A DNA stretch of 64,000 nt from Candidatus Ruminimicrobiellum bubulum (GCA_017651625.1 JAGCCP010000057.1:16526-80525), one strand, 5' to 3'. Shown: positions 1-9,265, numbered from the stretch's first letter. Numbers and translations are program-made. Notes: generated by a model from the sequence alone, not told the origin.

Positions 1-998
1 CTTCCGGCGGTAGTGCTTCCGCAGTTGGTGCAATGACTGCACCTTTAGCATTAGGAACGGATACCGGCGGTTCTATAAGGCAACCTGCAAGTTGTTGCGG
101 AATCGTTGGTGTAAAACCCACTTACGGCAGAGTAAGCAGATTCGGTGCTGTAGCATTTGCTTCTTCACTTGACCAAATAGGACCAATGTCTAAAACAGTT
201 GAAGACAGTGCATTGTTATTAAATGTTATTGCAGGTCACGATACAAAAGATTCAACATCAATAAACATAGATGTTCCAAACTATATTGCAAATATTAAAG
301 ACGGTGTTAAAGGATTGAAAATCGGTCTTCCTAAAGAATATTTTATAGACGGTTTAGATGCTGATGTTAAAGCTGCACTCGACAAAGCAATAGAAGTATA
401 CAAAAATTTAGGTGCTGAAATTGTGGAAATTTCTTTACCTCACACAGATTATGCAGTTGCTGTTTATTATATTATTTGTTGTTCCGAAGCATCTGCCAAC
501 CTTGCAAGATATGACGGTGTAAGATACGGTTTCAGAGCAGATTGTAACAACTTGTTAGACGAATATCAGAAATCAAGAGGTCAAGGTTTCGGTGCTGAAG
601 TTAAAAGAAGAATAATGCTTGGAACTTATGCACTTTCTGCAGGATATTACGATGCTTTCTATGGTAAAGCACAAAAAGTAAGAACATTAATAAAACAAGA
701 TTTTGAAAATGCTTTCAATAAAATTGATATTATTCTTACTCCTTCGGCTCCTACACCGGCATTTAAAATAGGTGAAAAGAGTTCGGATCCTTTACAAATG
801 TATTTATCGGATATATTTACAATATCATGTAACTTAGCTGCAATTCCGGGTATGAGTTTACCTTGCGGTTTTTCACAAAAAGGTATTCCTATAGGTATGC
901 AATTGTTAGCTAAAAACTTTGATGAACAAACAATGTTTAAGACAGCTTATGCTTATGAACAAGCAACTGCTTGGCATAAAGAGTTCCCAAAAATATAA
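1..998 (+). CDS. gatA: Glutamyl-tRNA(Gln) amidotransferase subunit A, 5' truncated
   Basis: The C-terminal two thirds of GatA, the amidase subunit of GatCAB, which releases ammonia from glutamine to convert Glu-tRNA(Gln) to Gln-tRNA(Gln). The reading frame is open from base 3 and enters the window inside the amidase signature ([10 protein letters not shown]). The nucleophile motif [10 protein letters not shown] follows at about bases 60-90, and [13 protein letters not shown] after it. In the amidase family the catalytic Lys and cis-Ser lie just upstream, outside the window. The first two bases (ct) are consistent with a Ser codon there. gatB follows after 19 bases, the usual operon order. The C-terminus is complete. 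The ATG at 33 is internal, not the start. Confidence 0.97.
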   Translation, partial: SGGSASAVGAMTAPLALGTDTGGSIRQPASCCGIVGVKPTYGRVSRFGAVAFASSLDQIGPMSKTVEDSALLLNVIAGHDTKDSTSINIDVPNYIANIKDGVKGLKIGLPKEYFIDGLDADVKAALDKAIEVYKNLGAEIVEISLPHTDYAVAVYYIICCSEASANLARYDGVRYGFRADCNNLLDEYQKSRGQGFGAEVKRRIMLGTYALSAGYYDAFYGKAQKVRTLIKQDFENAFNKIDIILTPSAPTPAFKIGEKSSDPLQMYLSDIFTISCNLAAIPGMSLPCGFSQKGIPIGMQLLAKNFDEQTMFKTAYAYEQATAWHKEFPKI

Positions 999-1017
999 TT
1001 GTATGAGGATATAAAAA

Positions 1018-2487
1018 ATGAATAACAAATACGAAGTAATTATAGGACTTGAAGTTCACTCACAAATAAAAACAAAAACAAAAATTTTCTGTAACTGTTC
1101 TACAGAATTTCATTGTCAACCTAACACAAACATTTGCCCTGTTTGTACGGGACAGCCGGGAGTGTTACCGGTATTAAATAAACATGCCGTAGAACTTATA
1201 GTAAGAACCGGTCTTGCACTCGATTGTACAATAAACAAAAAATCAGTATTTGCAAGAAAACAATATTTTTATCCGGACTTACCTAAAAACTATCAAATAT
1301 CACAATATGAATTACCTTTTTGCGAACATGGTAAAATAAATATTTCCGTTGACGGCAAAACAAAAAGTATCGGTATAACAAGAATACATTTGGAAGAAGA
1401 TGCCGGAAAACTTATCCACGATATCGGTTCAAGACAATTAGATTATTCGTTGGCAGATTATAACAGAACCGGTGTACCTTTAATGGAAATTGTTTCCGAA
1501 CCGGATATGAGATCTCCGCAGGAAGCAGCAGCTTATTTGGAATCTCTTAAAAACTTAATCGAATATGTTGAAGCATCAGATTGTAACATGGAAGAAGGAA
1601 AATTCAGATGCGATGCTAACATAAGTATAAGGCCTGTAGGTCAAAAAGAGTTCGGAACAAAAGCAGAACTTAAAAATATGAACTCTATTTCCGGTGTGCA
1701 AGAAGCATTATCCTATGAGGTTGAAAGACAAATTGAAATTGTAGAGTCCGGTGGCAGAGTTATACAAGAAACTAGAACTTGGGATCCTAACGAAAAAGTT
1801 ACAAAATCTATGAGATCAAAAGAAAATGCTCACGATTACAGATATTTCCCCGATCCTGATTTGGTACCTGTAAATTTGGATGACGAGTTTATAGATAATA
1901 TTAAGAAAAATATTCCTGAATTACCTGAAGCAAGAAAAGCAAGACTTATAAATGATTTAGGCCTTTCAGAATATGATACAAACATAATAATATCCGATAA
2001 AGCACTTGCCGATTATTACGAAACTGCTCTTAACACAGCAAATAAAGGTGCAAAGGAACCGGCTGCAGCCGCTAAAACTGTTGCTAACTGGATTATTACA
2101 GAATTGTTAGGAAAGTTAAACAATTCTAAATTGACAATAAAAGAATCCCCTATTTCACCTGAAAATATCGGTAAACTTGTAATACTTATTTCCAAAGGGA
2201 CAATATCGGGTAAAATAGCAAAAACAATATTTGAAGATATGTTCAAAGATAACAAAGATCCTGAAGTAATAGTTAAAGAAAAAGGTCTTGTTCAAATATC
2301 TGATGCAGGCGAAATTGTAAAAGTTTGCCAAGAAGCTATAAATGAAAATGCTAAAATTGTTGCAGATTATAAGTCTGGCAAAAAATCTGCTATAGGTGCT
2401 TTGGTTGGTGCAGTAATGAAAAAATCTAAAGGTAAAGCAAACCCGCAAATGGTAAACAAAACATTAACCGAACTTTTAAACAAATAA
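1018..2487 (+). CDS. gatB: Aspartyl/glutamyl-tRNA amidotransferase subunit B
   Basis: GatB (489 aa, normal family length) binds the mischarged tRNA and phosphorylates the misacylated Glu or Asp before amidation with ammonia from GatA. The N-terminus has the family signature [13 protein letters not shown] and a Cys-rich metal-binding site (CNCS, then CPVCTGQPG). The cradle domain contains the conserved stretch [10 protein letters not shown], and the C-terminal 150 residues form the helical GatB/YqeY tail. It follows gatA closely with an AGGA ribosome-binding site (AUGAGGAUAU). A bidirectional terminator closes the unit. With gatA it implies the indirect route to Gln-tRNA and/or Asn-tRNA. Confidence 0.97.
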   Translation: MNNKYEVIIGLEVHSQIKTKTKIFCNCSTEFHCQPNTNICPVCTGQPGVLPVLNKHAVELIVRTGLALDCTINKKSVFARKQYFYPDLPKNYQISQYELPFCEHGKINISVDGKTKSIGITRIHLEEDAGKLIHDIGSRQLDYSLADYNRTGVPLMEIVSEPDMRSPQEAAAYLESLKNLIEYVEASDCNMEEGKFRCDANISIRPVGQKEFGTKAELKNMNSISGVQEALSYEVERQIEIVESGGRVIQETRTWDPNEKVTKSMRSKENAHDYRYFPDPDLVPVNLDDEFIDNIKKNIPELPEARKARLINDLGLSEYDTNIIISDKALADYYETALNTANKGAKEPAAAAKTVANWIITELLGKLNNSKLTIKESPISPENIGKLVILISKGTISGKIAKTIFEDMFKDNKDPEVIVKEKGLVQISDAGEIVKVCQEAINENAKIVADYKSGKKSAIGALVGAVMKKSKGKANPQMVNKTLTELLNK

Positions 2488-2502
2488 AAAATATTTGAAC
2501 AT

Positions 2503-2542
2503 AAAAAAAAGGAACTGTGTTATAAATACAGTTCCTTTTTTA
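2503..2542. terminator. Bidirectional intrinsic terminator
   Basis: An 8-bp perfect stem (GGAACTGT at 2511-2518, ACAGTTCC at 2528-2535) with a 9-base loop. It is flanked by A8 on the left and T6 on the right, so it has a U-tract in both directions. It lies between the convergent gatB (+) and GT9 gene (-) and can end both transcripts. Confidence 0.9.
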
Positions 2543-2555
2543 TTTCATATAAAAC

Positions 2556-3569
2556 TTAATTCAACAATTTATTTATTGATTCTTCTATTTCGGTTGTATC
2601 TACAGAATTTATATCTCTTTTTTTAGATAACAATTGTATTGCATTATTATAATTTGGTGCCCACACCTGCGATATTTTTTCTTCGTTCATAGTATCATTA
2701 TTATATACAGCAATTAATTTCTTATCAAATACATTAGCAACATGTATAATAGATGTATTAATAGTAAGTATTGTGTCTGAATATTTCACAAGTGCGATTA
2801 TATATAAAAAATTATCTTTTCTTGGAACAATTATATTTTCATTGTTTATATCGTATTGAGAATTTAAAATTATTTTAAAATTATATTTATAAAGCATTTG
2901 TAAAAGTTCTCTTATTTTATCAAAAGATAAACTTCTGTCTTTTGATGCCGAATGTGTATTAAAAAATATATATTTTTCATTACTGTTTTTAATAACACTT
3001 TTCGCATAATCTTCATATTTTTTATCTAAAAAAATATCATAATTTGTATTAACATCTTTTATGTATAAATGATGTAATATTTCCGTATATATTTTAGACA
3101 TATGTTCTGTGTTATAATCAACATTTACGGATATATCGTATATATTATATTTCTGTTTACATATACCAAGTAAAAATTTTGGATTTATTGTTCTTAATTT
3201 AAAAAAATGTTTTGGTTTAGGTCTAAACAACCAAAAATCTATAAGTAAATCTATTTTTTGTTTTCTTAATTTTTTATAAATTGAAAGATCTTTAAAAAAT
3301 TCATTATGTGATATAAAAACTTCATCTACATAAGGATTATTTTCTAATATTATTTTATTTGCATTGCCGCATAAAACAAATATCTTAATATGCGGATATG
3401 TTTTTTTTATTTCTCTGAACAAAATAGTCGTTATTATCATATCCCCTATTTTGTTATCGTCTCTTAAAATCAAAATAGAGTTTATTTTATTCATATCCAA
3501 AATATCTTTGGATTTTTCTTTTTTATCGAAAATAAATTTTGATAACGATTTTCTAAATTCTTTTAACAT
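2556..3569 (-). CDS. Glycosyltransferase family 9 (heptosyltransferase-like)
   Basis: A 337-aa protein with the two-lobed GT-B look of family 9, the ADP-heptose:LPS heptosyltransferase group. After a charged N-terminal extension of about 28 residues comes SILILRDDNKIGDMI, matching the family's LxIRxDxxGDxxL nucleotide-fold start. It continues with alternating strands and helices, a YIFFNTHSASKDRSLS segment in the middle, and TINTSIIHVAN near the C-terminus, which fits the donor-binding region. It probably adds a sugar to LPS core or another surface glycan in the cytoplasm. It is the last gene of the minus-strand run from tRNA-Leu. Substrate cannot be read from the sequence. Confidence 0.82.
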   Translation of the reverse strand: MLKEFRKSLSKFIFDKKEKSKDILDMNKINSILILRDDNKIGDMIITTILFREIKKTYPHIKIFVLCGNANKIILENNPYVDEVFISHNEFFKDLSIYKKLRKQKIDLLIDFWLFRPKPKHFFKLRTINPKFLLGICKQKYNIYDISVNVDYNTEHMSKIYTEILHHLYIKDVNTNYDIFLDKKYEDYAKSVIKNSNEKYIFFNTHSASKDRSLSFDKIRELLQMLYKYNFKIILNSQYDINNENIIVPRKDNFLYIIALVKYSDTILTINTSIIHVANVFDKKLIAVYNNDTMNEEKISQVWAPNYNNAIQLLSKKRDINSVDTTEIEESINKLLN

Positions 3570-3584
3570 TTTTTAATATTTTCT

Positions 3585-4421
3585 TTATTTTTTCATAATA
3601 TAGCATAGTGCATAATATGGTGGCATATTGTTATGGGGTTTAGATTTACCCACACTATTTGTGCTAAGAACTTGATAAAGTTGCCCTACTTCTGCATTTG
3701 CTACATAGCCAGACATACTAGTACTTTCTCCTTTTCCTGTATAGTATTCATGACTATGGCTCGGCATTTCATCTATCGTTAAAATGTGTTCTTCTTCACC
3801 GGCTCTTGCACCAATAGCATAATTGTGACCTGCACCTAAAACAAATCTGTCCGTTAAATCAGGTGTTCCGTTAGAACCATCACACAATACCCAACCAGCA
3901 GGTATATCATTTACTGAACCCGACCAAATTATTATTGCCCCTTTAGGCACCATAAAATACTCAGTGGTTCCTACAATTGTTTTTGCACCTGAAGAATTTA
4001 CAACAAATTTTTTATCGTTACCTACTATCACTGAAAATTCAGAATTTTCTTTAACTGTTGCTAATTCTGTAGTATTTGAATGTAAAGAATAAGGAACAGC
4101 GGTAAGTTTTTCTCTCGGCTCCAACTTTTTATTTTCTATTTCAATTTCAAGATAACAATCTTTCTGTCTCCAATCTATTTCCGGACTTAACACCACCGAA
4201 AAAATACCGCTGGAAACAACTACCGATTGGTTCCCTGATTCCCATTTTGCTGTTCCACCTGCCGATTGATTATAAATTTTGAAATTCATCTTTTTTGTTG
4301 CATTAACTTCTGTTCTATATTCTTTAAGTTTTCCATTATACCTTATTTCGTTAGGGACATCCGCAATAACTAAATTAGCAATAAAAACAAAAAATATCGT
4401 TAATAAAAATTTTTTTAACAT
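3585..4421 (-). CDS. Secreted protein with phage tail-collar-like C-terminal domain
   Basis: 278 aa. Residues 1-20 are a signal peptide (MLKKFLLTIFF, cleavage near VIADVP). Residues 22-112 match a secreted module that I recall at the N-terminus of tail-fibre-like surface proteins of uncultured phyla (RYNGKL, FKIYNQSAGGTAKW, VPYSLHS). Residues 159-278 resemble the phage tail-collar domain: IPAGWVLCDG at 173-182, TPDLTDRFVLGAG at 186-198, a His pair SHSH at 221-224, and a terminal MPPYYALCYIMKK. The gene lies among chromosomal genes with no phage structural genes nearby. This suggests a host surface or adhesin-type protein rather than prophage; the function is unproven. Confidence 0.75.
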   Translation of the reverse strand: MLKKFLLTIFFVFIANLVIADVPNEIRYNGKLKEYRTEVNATKKMNFKIYNQSAGGTAKWESGNQSVVVSSGIFSVVLSPEIDWRQKDCYLEIEIENKKLEPREKLTAVPYSLHSNTTELATVKENSEFSVIVGNDKKFVVNSSGAKTIVGTTEYFMVPKGAIIIWSGSVNDIPAGWVLCDGSNGTPDLTDRFVLGAGHNYAIGARAGEEEHILTIDEMPSHSHEYYTGKGESTSMSGYVANAEVGQLYQVLSTNSVGKSKPHNNMPPYYALCYIMKK

Positions 4422-4422
4422 A

Positions 4423-5160
4423 TTATTCCGCCTTATTATTTACAAAATTCTTTATATTTGAAACTACACTTACTTTATTACCATCAATATCTACAATATG
4501 AAACCCATACACATTTATAACCATCGTATTATCTACTCTTGTAATTTGTTCCGTCATTTGACCTTCAAAATGAACATGACCGTGAAACCAAATCAACGGA
4601 TTAAACTTTTTAAGAAAGTTCTTAAAACATAAGAAACCTTTATGGCACGTATCTTGTTTATCATGAACACCCAATATAGGTGCATGAGAAATAACTATTA
4701 TTTTTTTCTTTTTTCTTCTAAATATAAAATCTTTTATTTGTTGAATTCTTATTTTTCTTGATACTCTATTTACGATTCTTGCCATTTCTTTTTCGGTATA
4801 TTGGTAACCTTTCATGTTGTATCTCATGGAACCTTCAAATCCTACTAAAATATAATCGGCATAAATTTCCATTCTTGCATGCAGATTTATACCACCCAAA
4901 CTGAACTGTTGTTCATCATCATAAATTTTATCAACGATTTTCTTAAAATAGTCTTTTGATGTATCATTATTTAATGTAGGATGGTTACCTTCAACAAAAA
5001 AGAAATATTTTCTTACACTATCAACGACAAATTCTAAATATGTTTTCGATAAATCTCCGCAAGATACAATAAAATCAATATTATTTACGGTATTAGGATT
5101 TGTAAATATAAAATCTTGAAGTTTTGCATCTTCTTTATCGGATACTGCAAGAATTTTCAT
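4423..5160 (-). CDS. Calcineurin-like metallophosphoesterase
   Basis: A 245-aa phosphoesterase with most blocks of the calcineurin-like fold: VSD at 6-8, CGDLS at 34-38, EGNHP at 57-61, a SHAP motif near residue 160 and FHGHVH near 195. These normally bind two metal ions. The first block usually reads D-x-H; here the position after D8 carries K-E and no His, so one metal ligand seems replaced. There is no signal peptide, so it is cytoplasmic. The stop is 1 base before the collar-protein start and the gene follows the ParB-like gene by 19 bases, so they are probably co-transcribed. The substrate is unknown. Confidence 0.8.
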   Translation of the reverse strand: MKILAVSDKEDAKLQDFIFTNPNTVNNIDFIVSCGDLSKTYLEFVVDSVRKYFFFVEGNHPTLNNDTSKDYFKKIVDKIYDDEQQFSLGGINLHARMEIYADYILVGFEGSMRYNMKGYQYTEKEMARIVNRVSRKIRIQQIKDFIFRRKKKKIIVISHAPILGVHDKQDTCHKGFLCFKNFLKKFNPLIWFHGHVHFEGQMTEQITRVDNTMVINVYGFHIVDIDGNKVSVVSNIKNFVNNKAE

Positions 5161-5179
5161 AAGTTATCCTTATTTTAAA

Positions 5180-6031
5180 TTACTTTACTAAATTTTTTAT
5201 AATATCGGTAAATATCGAAGGAATAATATCAAGAAACTTTTTATCTTTATATTTTGCCATAAAGTCATGTGCGGTAAAATCAAAACCTACATCGTGCCCC
5301 GCTTGCTGACTTAAAAAATATTTATGTTTTTGTATCCATACATATAAATCGGTATATGTTCTGTTTGCGAATTTAGATAAGATTTTTTCTTCTTCCATTA
5401 ATTCTACGGCAGGCAAAAATCTTTCAGCATACCATTTATAAGATACAAACATTATAGATTTTTTTACAAGTTCGCCATCATTATAATTTTCTTTAAAATC
5501 AAGAATTTCCTGATTAAGAATAGCATAACTTTTTAACTCTGTAACTTTTAAAGGATGTATCAAAATTTTGTTGTTTAACATTGTTGCTTTTTGAAAAGCA
5601 TTTTCTTCCAACTTTATTAAAAATTTCTTTGTGCTTTCGGAATCAAATGTATAATTTTTATCTTTAGACAACTCAAAATCAAATTTAATTTCGGTAACAT
5701 CGGCATCTATATATTTTGCTTTAAATTCATTTTTTGCTACGGCAACTCTATGATGACCGTCTATAATAAAATAGTTATCTAACATTTGGTAAACCTGTAT
5801 AGGTTCCAAGTTTATACCTTTTTCCATTAAAGATTTTATGTATTCGTATCTTGATGAACCATCAGTACGTTTCGGTAGCAACGTTTCGGAAAAATCTAAA
5901 TATCTTCCCAAACTGCCTATAATTTTATCTATTGGTATTGCCTGTATACCTCTTGTTTTCAATGTGTAGACAGGCACATTTTTTTCTATAGCAGAAAAAT
6001 CTACTAATATTCCGTCTTTGTCGTTTGCCAT
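5180..6031 (-). CDS. ParB/sulfiredoxin-fold domain protein
   Basis: 283 aa. The N-terminal 120 residues look like a ParB-like nuclease domain: a substrate-facing segment (KGINLEPIQVYQM) is followed by the core IIDGHHRVAVA at 89-99, equivalent to the DGxHR motif of ParB/Srx folds. The C-terminal 160 residues are mostly helical and not recognised. There is no helix-turn-helix as in true chromosome-partitioning ParB, so I would not call it parB. The start has a good GAGGT ribosome-binding site 5 bases upstream. It begins 25 bases after the 3' end of tRNA-Leu and probably shares that promoter. The role is unknown. Confidence 0.7.
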   Translation of the reverse strand: MANDKDGILVDFSAIEKNVPVYTLKTRGIQAIPIDKIIGSLGRYLDFSETLLPKRTDGSSRYEYIKSLMEKGINLEPIQVYQMLDNYFIIDGHHRVAVAKNEFKAKYIDADVTEIKFDFELSKDKNYTFDSESTKKFLIKLEENAFQKATMLNNKILIHPLKVTELKSYAILNQEILDFKENYNDGELVKKSIMFVSYKWYAERFLPAVELMEEEKILSKFANRTYTDLYVWIQKHKYFLSQQAGHDVGFDFTAHDFMAKYKDKKFLDIIPSIFTDIIKNLVK

Positions 6032-6056
6032 TTTTACCTCTACAAAATAAAAAATA

Positions 6057-6142
6057 TGGGTAGAGAGGGAATTGAACCCTCACGGCTCTTGCGAGCCTCA
6101 GGATTTTAAGTCCTGTGCGTCTGCCAGTTCCGCCATCCACCC
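6057..6142 (-). tRNA. tRNA-Leu (anticodon UAA)
   Basis: 86 nt, class II. Read on the minus strand, the acceptor GGGTGGA pairs with TCTACCC (one G-U), the D-arm is GCGGAACTGGCAGACGC, and the anticodon loop CTTAAAA gives anticodon TAA between CAGGA and TCCTG. A long variable arm (GGCTC-GCAA-GAGCC) and the T-loop GGTTCAATTCC follow. The discriminator base is A. CCA is not encoded. It is the first gene after a consensus promoter and is followed by the ParB-like CDS. Confidence 0.97.
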
Positions 6143-6191
6143 ATATTCACAACACTTATTTAAAAAAACATATTACAACTTGTACTGAAGA

Positions 6192-6220
6192 ATTATACAT
6201 TTTTTTTATAAAACTGTCAA
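6192..6220 (-). promoter_or_regulatory. Consensus sigma70-type promoter for tRNA-Leu
   Basis: On the minus strand: -35 TTGACA (6215-6220), a 17-base spacer, -10 TATAAT (6192-6197). Every base matches the consensus. Predicted transcription start is near 6185, about 43 bases before the mature tRNA 5' end. It probably also drives the genes down to the terminator at 2511-2535. Confidence 0.9.
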
Positions 6221-6255
6221 AGAGAATCCTACGAAATTTTCTATATCTCTGAATC

Positions 6256-8025
6256 TCATTTTAAATGTTTCAAAGCATTTATTGCTTTCTGATGGTTAGG
6301 ATTTAATCTTAATGTAAGTTCAAACATTTTTTCCGCTTCGAAATATTTGCCTTTAGCATACAATATTAAACCTTCTTTGTATTTATCTTCTGCCAGTTTT
6401 TCATCTATAAAAATTTCTTCTTCCTTTTCTTCTTGTATATTTTTTCGTTCCGGTTTTATAGTATTTTTTAAAGTTTTTGTTAACTCTTTTACAGATTTAT
6501 CTATATATCCTTTTGCAGAAGAATAGTAATTAAACGATGTGTTGGTATATTGAGTAGATTTTAAAAACTCCTGCAATTTTTCCATATGTTTTATACATTC
6601 AACCCACTGTTTATTTTTATATAAAATTATTCCGTTTTTAAGTAATGTGTTTGCTTCATATTCAAACTGCTTTTTCTTTTGTTCTTCAATTGTATTGGTT
6701 ACAATATCGTTTACCTTGTTGTAATATTCCGTAACCTCTTTGTTTTTGTTATCAAACTGAAGATATTTCATCCATTCTTTTAAACATTGATCGTAATTTC
6801 CTTCATAATAATTTTTATATCCGGACCAATAAGCATATTCATCAAAATCACTTTCATAACTTGAAGAAGCTTTTTCATTCATTAATTTTTTTATTTTGTT
6901 ACAATAAACATTCGGAGAATCGTATGTAGGGTAATCTATTATAATTTTCTGTAATAAGTCTGTTGAATATAAATATTGTTTCTTATTATAAAATTCTTTT
7001 GCTTTATCAAACATTTTCTGTGCCTGTTGCTGTGAAAGCTTATCTTGATTTAGTGCGGCCTGTGCCTCTTTTTCAAGTTCTGTTTCCAATTTCTTTTTTT
7101 TGTTCCATCTATATGCTAAAGAAAACCTGTTTATTAAATCCAATTCATTAAAATCTATCGAATAGTTCACGGTAACAGCTGAAATATTTATACCAAACCC
7201 TGCAGTAATATGTTCCGGATAATATCCGCACCTTATGGCATATTTTCCCATTAATTTATATTCAAGTCCGGCAAAAAGTTCGTTATACGTATCTTCGTTT
7301 ACTATATCCAAAGATAGTGTAACCGTATCTTTTGTTTCAAATCTGTATATTACGGGTATTTCCATCATTGTCGATAACCTAAATATATATTGAAAATCTT
7401 CTTTATATTCGTCGAGCTTTATTCCCGTTCCGAAGATATTTTGCATAGATAGCCCTACACCGAACTTTGCTTGAGTATACTTTATATCAACATTATCAAA
7501 GTATTTTGATAAACCGATATCCATTGCAAAACCGCCGTCTTTTTTTGCATATAAGTCATAATAAATATATTTTAAGTTTATACCTATTGATGTATCTATA
7601 GGTTTTATATTTGTTGCCACAGCAAGAATATATGCCCACTGATTTGTATTAACCGTTTTAGAATTATCGAAAGCATCTTTTCTTATTTCAATATCCCCGC
7701 TTGCCAAATCTATGGCAGAAAAGCCTAAAAACAGGTTATTAAACAATCTATAATTTATTGTCCCCGCATTATATGATGTTCCATCAAACAAATTGTATCT
7801 TGATAAAGAAATATTATTATAATCGAAATAAGATAACAATGAACTGTTATAATATATTACAGAAGGATCATCTAAAGAGTTTAGTGATGTTTCTCCTTGA
7901 GAAAATGCTGAAACAGACGGACCATGAGAAAGAAAATTTTTTCTTTTTCCATCACAATATATATTTTGAACAAAAAATATAGATATTATTAAAAGTAAAA
8001 TTATTTTATTATTAATAATCTGCAT
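6256..8025 (-). CDS. PorV/PorQ-like outer-membrane barrel with C-terminal TPR domain
   Basis: 589 aa. A signal peptide (about 1-24, ending NIYCDG) is followed by a beta-barrel of the UPF0164/PorV type. It opens with HGPSVSAFSQGETSLNSLDD and PSVIYYNSSLL, the typical start in which a lipid-facing loop precedes the first strands, and runs to about residue 305 (FSLAYRWN). After a charged linker, residues 330-589 are helical with TPR-like units; the last (KYKEGLILYAKGKYFEAEK) is clear. Its start overlaps the end of the preceding secreted-protein gene by 25 bases, so the two are translated together. It could act as an assembly or export partner for that protein. The barrel-TPR fusion is unusual to me. 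Confidence 0.8.
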   Translation of the reverse strand: MQIINNKIILLLIISIFFVQNIYCDGKRKNFLSHGPSVSAFSQGETSLNSLDDPSVIYYNSSLLSYFDYNNISLSRYNLFDGTSYNAGTINYRLFNNLFLGFSAIDLASGDIEIRKDAFDNSKTVNTNQWAYILAVATNIKPIDTSIGINLKYIYYDLYAKKDGGFAMDIGLSKYFDNVDIKYTQAKFGVGLSMQNIFGTGIKLDEYKEDFQYIFRLSTMMEIPVIYRFETKDTVTLSLDIVNEDTYNELFAGLEYKLMGKYAIRCGYYPEHITAGFGINISAVTVNYSIDFNELDLINRFSLAYRWNKKKKLETELEKEAQAALNQDKLSQQQAQKMFDKAKEFYNKKQYLYSTDLLQKIIIDYPTYDSPNVYCNKIKKLMNEKASSSYESDFDEYAYWSGYKNYYEGNYDQCLKEWMKYLQFDNKNKEVTEYYNKVNDIVTNTIEEQKKKQFEYEANTLLKNGIILYKNKQWVECIKHMEKLQEFLKSTQYTNTSFNYYSSAKGYIDKSVKELTKTLKNTIKPERKNIQEEKEEEIFIDEKLAEDKYKEGLILYAKGKYFEAEKMFELTLRLNPNHQKAINALKHLK

Positions 8026-9173
8026 CTTTCGGTTTTATTTCCACCATCCGAATATTTTTTCTTTACTACACATAAATATGTTCCGTTATATAATGTGTTG
8101 CCATTATCATCTTTACCGTCATAAACAATTTCATTATTACCTTGTGCCAAATTATCTTTTATGGTATGATATATTTTATCACCATACTCCGAATATATAT
8201 CAAGCTCAGCTTTACCTTCTTTACTCATTTCAAAAAATATTCTTGTAGTTTGACCTTTTTGCGGATTAAATGGATTGGGGGCTAAGTATGCTTTTCTTAT
8301 TTCACCCAAAGTAACAAAATCAAAAGTTACAGGATTTAACATTTTTACCCCATACTGATTCTCAACTTCTACTTTCCAATAATATCTTGTTCTTGGAGAA
8401 AGATTTTCTGCCGTATAAAAATCATCAGTTGCCAAATCGTATTGTTGCATGGAATTTTCATCTGTTCCTAAAAACAAAGTGTATTTTAATATGTCGCTAT
8501 CCACACCTTTGCTAACTCTCCAACGAAAATTTAAATTTGTATTAGGGTTTCCTTTACCATCTTGTAAGCTATCGTTTAAATTTTCAAATGAGTGCGGCCT
8601 TTCTGTTACTATAATAAGTTTTATAGGAGAGATATATTCGTTGGGATAATTTTCATTATCTGCAACAACATAATATTCGTAGACTCCGTAATCTAACGAT
8701 AATTCAGTATTAAACAAATTGTTCCCGAACGAAATAGAATCTACTTCTGTCCAAGAATCGGATGAACCTTGTTTTCTGTGATATAATTTCGGATATCCAT
8801 CGTATATTTCGTTACCGTATTTATCATCATACTTAACTTGTACAGTAACTTCATTTTCACTTTTTATACTGATTATATCTTTTAAGGTATCACGAGAAAT
8901 TAAAACATTATCTGTATTAGGTTCATAATCCAAAAGTGCAAAAAAAGATTGTTCGGATTGTTTTTGTTCTTGGGGATCTGTCGGTTCATATTTCAATTCG
9001 GACAAACCGACATAATCTATATAAGAATCTACATTAAGCCAACCATTTTGTTGAGCAAATTGTGCAACTTTTTGTTCTATTTCAACTTCTTTTTCATCGA
9101 CAGACATACTGCCGGCATATACATTTGAAACTGATATTATTAACGATAAAATTATTAAACAAAAAAGCTTCAT
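8001..9173 (-). CDS. Secreted FnIII-like protein with PNPFNP (FlgD-type) C-terminal domain
   Basis: 390 aa from the ATG at 9173; an ATG at 9179 is equally possible. The frame stays open through the upstream tRNA-Pro but that part is not protein. The signal peptide is MKLFCLIILSLIISV...VYAG. An acidic region follows, then two beta-sandwich stretches (about 130-210 and 215-310); the second has the FnIII-like SPRTRYYWKVEVEN. The C-terminal domain starts AYLAPNPFNPQKGQTTRIFF and ends CRLLIIK, the FlgD-like Ig fold that often serves as an outer-surface sorting or anchoring tail. There is no Shine-Dalgarno: the start is only 8-14 bases after the tRNA 3' end. The next gene encodes a PorV-like barrel. 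Confidence 0.82.
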   Translation of the reverse strand: MKLFCLIILSLIISVSNVYAGSMSVDEKEVEIEQKVAQFAQQNGWLNVDSYIDYVGLSELKYEPTDPQEQKQSEQSFFALLDYEPNTDNVLISRDTLKDIISIKSENEVTVQVKYDDKYGNEIYDGYPKLYHRKQGSSDSWTEVDSISFGNNLFNTELSLDYGVYEYYVVADNENYPNEYISPIKLIIVTERPHSFENLNDSLQDGKGNPNTNLNFRWRVSKGVDSDILKYTLFLGTDENSMQQYDLATDDFYTAENLSPRTRYYWKVEVENQYGVKMLNPVTFDFVTLGEIRKAYLAPNPFNPQKGQTTRIFFEMSKEGKAELDIYSEYGDKIYHTIKDNLAQGNNEIVYDGKDDNGNTLYNGTYLCVVKKKYSDGGNKTERCRLLIIK

Positions 9174-9186
9174 ATACATAAAAAAA

Positions 9187-9260
9187 TCGGGGTGACTGGA
9201 CTTGAACCAGCGACCTCTCCCACCCGAAGGGAGCGCACTAGCCAACTGTGCTACACCCCG
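9187..9260 (-). tRNA. tRNA-Pro (anticodon CGG)
   Basis: 74 nt. The acceptor CGGGGTG pairs perfectly with CACCCCG, the D-arm is GCACAGTTGGCTAGTGC, the anticodon stem CTCCC/GGGAG holds the loop TTCGGGT (anticodon CGG), and the T-arm is CTGGTTCAAGTCCAG. The discriminator is A; CCA is not encoded. The 5' end is 5 bases after the MerR-type gene's stop codon, and the 3' end is 8-14 bases before the next CDS. It must be cut out of a longer transcript. Confidence 0.97.
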
Positions 9261-9265
9261 ACCAA

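Noticed and set aside
3585..4421. Prophage remnant
   Set aside because: Only one tail-collar-like domain exists and it has a signal peptide; no integrase, capsid, terminase or attachment repeats are near.
5925..6140. A 71-codon minus-strand frame upstream of the ParB-like gene
   Set aside because: It runs through the tRNA-Leu sequence and overlaps the start of the real CDS in another frame.
9174..9245. An N-terminal extension of the FnIII-like protein to 9245
   Set aside because: Those codons are the tRNA-Pro gene; a clean signal peptide begins at 9173.
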